64,000 nt of DNA from positions 1-64,000 of the forward strand of contig LGFI01000007.1 of the NCBI GenBank assembly GCA_001508155.1, written 5' to 3'. This document shows, one piece after another, positions 60,762 through 64,000 of the stretch. This stretch comes from Acetothermia bacterium 64_32 (GTDB lineage: Bacteria; Bipolaricaulota; Bipolaricaulia; Bipolaricaulales; Bipolaricaulaceae). How positions within the stretch are numbered: the first letter of the stretch is position 1; every line of letters begins with the position of its first letter. Below the pieces are notes generated by a model. That model worked only from the letters and a program-made list of their open reading frames with translations. It was not told the DNA's origin and did not search any database. The position numbers and the translations under genes were made by a program.

Positions 60762-61171
60762 CAGCGCACCTCCCGGGCCATCGTCACCACATCCGCCAGG
60801 CTGAGCCTGGACAACTCCTCGCTGATCCGCCGCTCGATGTGTTTCCACAGGGGAGCGGTGGGGCAGGACTGGTCGATCCTGCAGTCCTCACCCACGATGC
60901 AGGCGAGTTTCGGCACCGGCCCTTCCAGGGCGGCCAATACCTCGCTCACTGAGATCTCCTCCGGGGCCTTGGCCAGCCGATACCCCCCGGTGCGTCCCTT
61001 CTGGGCCGCCACGATGCCGGCCTGCCGCAGGTCCTGGAGGATCTTGCGCAGGAAGGCCTCCGGGACGTGGTGGCGATCGGAGAGGGCCCGCGCCGAGTGA
61101 TAGGAGAGGGGCTCGACCGCAAGCTCATAGAGGATCCGCATCCCGTAGTCCGTACGTTTGCTTAAGATCAT
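60761..61171 (-). CDS. Rrf2-family transcriptional regulator
   Basis: A 136-residue winged-helix repressor. N-terminus MILSKRTDYGMRILYELA and HHVPEAFLRKILQDLRQAGIV are typical, and CIVGEDCRIDQSC gives three Cys suitable for an iron-sulfur cluster, as in IscR. It probably controls the following sufT-like gene, and perhaps dxr, which uses NADPH. The ATG at 61171 follows TAAAAT by 7 nt with no Shine-Dalgarno, so a leaderless transcript is possible. Confidence 0.92.
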   Translation of the reverse strand: MILSKRTDYGMRILYELAVEPLSYHSARALSDRHHVPEAFLRKILQDLRQAGIVAAQKGRTGGYRLAKAPEEISVSEVLAALEGPVPKLACIVGEDCRIDQSCPTAPLWKHIERRISEELSRLSLADVVTMAREVR

Positions 61172-61181
61172 GGGGCCAATT

Positions 61182-62354
61182 TTATGTCGGGCCGGCCTTC
61201 CTTTCCACAAACCTCCTCGCCTCTTCCCTAGCCCAGGCATCCGCCTCCTCCACTGCGGAAAGCTCACAAGGGGCCGGCGAGTGGCGGGAGAGCACCTCCT
61301 CTATCCCCTCTGCGATCGTGGGGAAGGGGATCCTTCGGGAGAGGAAGGCGTCCACCAGAACCTCGTCGGCGGCGTTGGCGGCCGCAGGGGCGGTTCCCCC
61401 TTTCCTTCCAGCCTCAAGCACGGCCCAAAAGGCGGGGAAGCGGTCCCGGGGGAGCTCGAAGAACGAGAGGGAAAGCCGGGGCAGGGTGAGGCGGGCCGGT
61501 GGAGGCGGAAGGCGGGCCGGGTGGACCAGGGCAGCCCGGATGGGGATGCGCATATCAGGGGGGGCGAGCTGGGCGAGGAGGGAGCCATCCGAAAGCTCCA
61601 AAAGGGCATGCACGATGGACTGGGGATGGAGGACCACCCCGATCTCCTCCCACTCAAGGCCGAAGAGGTAGCGGGCCTCTATGACCTCGAACGCCTTGTT
61701 GACCAGGGTGGCCGAGTCCACCGTGATGCGGGGGCCCATCCTCCAGGTGGGGTGGGCCAGGGCCTGTTCGGGGGTTACCTCCCAAAGCTCCTCCGGCCTC
61801 CGATCCCGGAACGGGCCGCCGGAGGCGGTGATCCAGGCCCTGGCGAGCTCCTCCCGGCGCACCCCGGAAAAAAGCTGCATCAGGGCGGCGTGTTCAGAGT
61901 CCACCGGGATGATCTGCCCGGGGCGGCTGGCTGCCAAGACCAACTCCCCCCCTACCACCAGGGACTCCTTGTTGGCCAAGGCCAGGGTCTTTCCGGCCTC
62001 CAAGGCTGCCAGGGTGGCCCTGAGCCCCCGCGCCCCCACCAGGGCGTTCAACACCAAGTCCACCCCGGGCCAGGCCGCCGCCTGCATCAAGCCCTCCGGG
62101 CCACAGACCACCGTGATCCCCTTGGGAAGAAGGGCCCGGGCCCTGGCCGCCTCCTCGGGGCCCGCCACACACACCAGCTCCACCTGGAACTCCCTGGCCA
62201 GACTGGAAAGCTCCTCCACCCGCCTCCCGGCGGCCAAGACCTTGATCTCAAAGGGCTCCCCTCGAGCGCGGAGCCCCCGCACCACCTCGATGGCCTGCGT
62301 TCCTATGGAGCCGGTGGCCCCCAGGATGGCCAGGCGCCGGGGTGGGAGGGTCAT
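61182..62354 (-). CDS. dxr: 1-deoxy-D-xylulose 5-phosphate reductoisomerase
   Basis: The second enzyme of the MEP isoprenoid pathway. The 390-residue protein has GATGSIGTQAIEVVR (NADPH site), ALANKESLVVGGELV, PVDSEHAALMQLF (metal site), ITASGGPFRD (flexible loop) and THPTWRMG-like HPTWRMGPRITVDSATLVNK. All landmarks are in place. Its start overlaps ftsH by 4 bp. It runs toward rrf2, whose start is only 10 bp after its stop. Confidence 0.97.
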   Translation of the reverse strand: MTLPPRRLAILGATGSIGTQAIEVVRGLRARGEPFEIKVLAAGRRVEELSSLAREFQVELVCVAGPEEAARARALLPKGITVVCGPEGLMQAAAWPGVDLVLNALVGARGLRATLAALEAGKTLALANKESLVVGGELVLAASRPGQIIPVDSEHAALMQLFSGVRREELARAWITASGGPFRDRRPEELWEVTPEQALAHPTWRMGPRITVDSATLVNKAFEVIEARYLFGLEWEEIGVVLHPQSIVHALLELSDGSLLAQLAPPDMRIPIRAALVHPARLPPPPARLTLPRLSLSFFELPRDRFPAFWAVLEAGRKGGTAPAAANAADEVLVDAFLSRRIPFPTIAEGIEEVLSRHSPAPCELSAVEEADAWAREEARRFVERKAGPT

Positions 62355-64000
62355 GTGGCGGGCTGGAGCGCCACGTCCCTGAGAACCCGGTCGATCTCCT
62401 CCCTCTCCAGGATCTCGTGGCGCAGAAGCTCCTTGGCCAGCCGGTCCAGGGCCGCCCGGTTGCGCAAGAGAAGATCCTTGGCCCGATGATAGGCCTCCCG
62501 CAGGAGCTTCACGATCTCCTTGTCCACCGTGGCCGAGAGCTCCTCGGAGTGCTCATCGCTCTTTACGATCTCCTCCCCCAAGAAGACGTTGGTGCGCTCC
62601 GCCCCCAGGTTGATGGGGCCTAGGGCCTCGGACATCCCATACTCCACCACCATTCGCTTTGCGATCTCGGTGGCCTGCTTGAAGTCCTCGGCCGCGCCGG
62701 TGGTCTTGGAGCCGAACACCACCTCCTCCGCCGCCCGGCCGCCGAAGAGCACGCTCAATTTATCGAACAGCTCCTCCCGGGAGACGATGTATCGGTCCTC
62801 GGTGGGGAGCTGCAGGGTGAATCCCAACGCCCCCTCCCCCCGGGGGATGATGGAGATCTTGTGCACCGGGTCGGCATGGGGGAGGAGCTTGCCCACCAGG
62901 GCGTGCCCCGCCTCGTGGTAGGCGATGCGTTCCTTTTCGCGCTCGGTGATGTAGATGCCGCGGCGTTTTAGCCCGGTCAGCACCCGGTCCAAGGCCTCCT
63001 CGAAGTCGGACATCTCGATGTGTTCCTTGTGGGCCCGGGCCGCCAAGAGGGCCGCCTCGTTGCACAGGTTCTCCAGGTCCGCCCCCACAAACCCCGGGGT
63101 CCTGCGGGCCAGAACCGACAGGTCCACGTCCGGGCCCAGGCGCTTGTTGCGGGTGTGGATCCTGAGGATGGCCTCCCGGCCGTTGAGGTCCGGCCGGGGG
63201 ACCACGATCTTACGGTCGAAACGCCCGGGCCTAAGCAGGGCCGGGTCCAGGACGTCAGGCCGGTTGGTGGCGGCGAGCACTATCACCCCGGTGTTCGACT
63301 CAAAGCCATCCATCTCCGCCAGGAGCTGGTTCAGGGTCTGCTCCCGTTCGTCGTGGCCGCCCCCAAGGCCCGCCCCCCTCTTCCTCCCCACCGCGTCGAT
63401 CTCGTCGATGAAGATGATGCAGGGGGCACTTTGCTTGGCCTTGTTGAACATGTCCCGCACCCGGGCCGCCCCCACCCCCACGAACATCTCCACGAAGTCC
63501 GAGCCGGAGATGGAATAAAAGGGCACGGCCGCCTCGCCGGCGATGGCCCGGGCAAGCAGGGTCTTCCCAGTCCCCGGCGGCCCCACGAGGAGCACACCTT
63601 TCGGGATCTCGGCCCCCAGCCGGGTAAACCGCCCCGGGGACCTGAGGTACTCCACGATCTCCCTAACTTCCTCGATTACCTCCTCGATCCCGGCCACATC
63701 CTTGAACGTGACCTTCGTGAACTCCTTGGTCACGAGTTTTGCCCGGGATTGGCCGAAGGAAAGCGCCCCTCCCCCCTGCATCCTGCGCATCATGTAGGCC
63801 CAGAAGGCGATGATCAGGGCCACAGGGAGCAGGTAAACAAGGAGGGTGATGAACCAGGAGCTCCCACTCACCGGCCTGAAGCTGTAGGTCACCCCCTGGG
63901 AATCCATCCTCTCCTTCAGGTCCGTGTAGATGGGGGAGCCCTCCGGAGGGCCCTCGGTCACAAACCTCTCCCCGGTCTTAAGATACCCCTCGATGTGGCT
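62351..64000 (-). CDS. ftsH: ATP-dependent zinc metalloprotease FtsH (5' end beyond the window)
   Basis: The visible 549 codons, open at the right edge, cover the end of the periplasmic domain, the second membrane helix ([22 protein letters not shown]), the AAA domain with Walker A GPPGTGKT, Walker [10 protein letters not shown] and SRH ([18 protein letters not shown]), and the zinc protease with HEAGH and downstream Asp. The N-terminal helix is missing because the window ends. FtsH degrades membrane and regulatory proteins. It overlaps dxr by 4 bp. Confidence 0.96.
   Translation of the reverse strand, partial: SHIEGYLKTGERFVTEGPPEGSPIYTDLKERMDSQGVTYSFRPVSGSSWFITLLVYLLPVALIIAFWAYMMRRMQGGGALSFGQSRAKLVTKEFTKVTFKDVAGIEEVIEEVREIVEYLRSPGRFTRLGAEIPKGVLLVGPPGTGKTLLARAIAGEAAVPFYSISGSDFVEMFVGVGAARVRDMFNKAKQSAPCIIFIDEIDAVGRKRGAGLGGGHDEREQTLNQLLAEMDGFESNTGVIVLAATNRPDVLDPALLRPGRFDRKIVVPRPDLNGREAILRIHTRNKRLGPDVDLSVLARRTPGFVGADLENLCNEAALLAARAHKEHIEMSDFEEALDRVLTGLKRRGIYITEREKERIAYHEAGHALVGKLLPHADPVHKISIIPRGEGALGFTLQLPTEDRYIVSREELFDKLSVLFGGRAAEEVVFGSKTTGAAEDFKQATEIAKRMVVEYGMSEALGPINLGAERTNVFLGEEIVKSDEHSEELSATVDKEIVKLLREAYHRAKDLLLRNRAALDRLAKELLRHEILEREEIDRVLRDVALQPAT

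Overview
The window is a GC-rich (roughly 65%), very compact bacterial chromosome segment. About 70 genes cover almost all of it, many stops and starts overlap by 4 bp, and no gene-free stretch exceeds about 170 bp. It carries peptidoglycan genes (mraY, murJ), lipoprotein maturation genes (lgt, lnt), bacterial ribosomal proteins, an alpha/beta glycyl-tRNA synthetase, the MEP-pathway gene dxr and ftsH, so it is a cell-walled bacterium that makes triacylated-type lipoproteins. HEPN/MNT pairs, DUF499/DUF1156 genes, PKD-domain secreted proteins and an aconitase-type/isocitrate-type operon suggest a thermophilic, probably anaerobic lineage of the Bipolaricaulota/Acetothermia kind. That placement is inference only; no rRNA lies in the window.

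Layout. 0-12.6 kb: gatA, mraY, a DNA alkyltransferase, an ECF sigma operon (sigma, membrane anti-sigma-like protein with a glycogen-binding-like fold, helical secreted protein, large PEGA/PKD protein), a divergent PKD lipoprotein, lnt, lgt and a P-loop protein. 12.6-21.6 kb: a long ribosome/translation operon running leftward (rplU, prp-like, rpmA, obgE, nadD, infC, rpmI, rplT, glyQ, glyS, folB, folK, rng), followed by tRNA-Val. 21.6-28.6 kb: metG, pyrimidine-nucleoside phosphorylase and three secreted proteins, including a deacetylase-like/esterase fusion. 28.7-33.3 kb: an aconitase-superfamily operon (small subunit, dehydrogenase, large subunit, second small subunit) with a RelE-type and a HEPN/MNT toxin-antitoxin pair inserted between its metabolic genes. 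33.4-36.9 kb: a secreted protein, hemolysin III, a GAF-PAS-GGDEF diguanylate cyclase and a membrane protein.

37-47.2 kb is the most unusual part, a defence-type island read leftward. It contains a SNF2-type helicase remnant missing essential motifs, a RHH/PIN pair, a DUF1156 DNA methylase cut in two by a hepT-mntA pair, another MNT gene with a clipped partner, and a DUF499 ATPase with a Swt1/HEPN-like N-terminus and a frameshift in a six-base homopolymer. The large effectors are all broken or split, while most of the small toxin/antitoxin genes are intact.

47.2-64 kb: a GNAT protein, an AlaX-like editing protein, a flavoprotein, HAD phosphatase, a ThiXYZ-like ABC transporter and a YdcZ protein; then folP-yceD-ruvC-polA (leftward), rplI-murJ (rightward), and ftsH-dxr-rrf2-sufT-like-zinc finger (leftward, ftsH running off the edge).

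Other sequence-level signals are an AUC start codon for infC, a Prp homologue without its catalytic His/Cys, an Lnt with Met in place of the catalytic Lys, an RNase G that stops before its zinc link, and several genes whose -10 box sits only 6-9 nt before the start codon (leaderless candidates).
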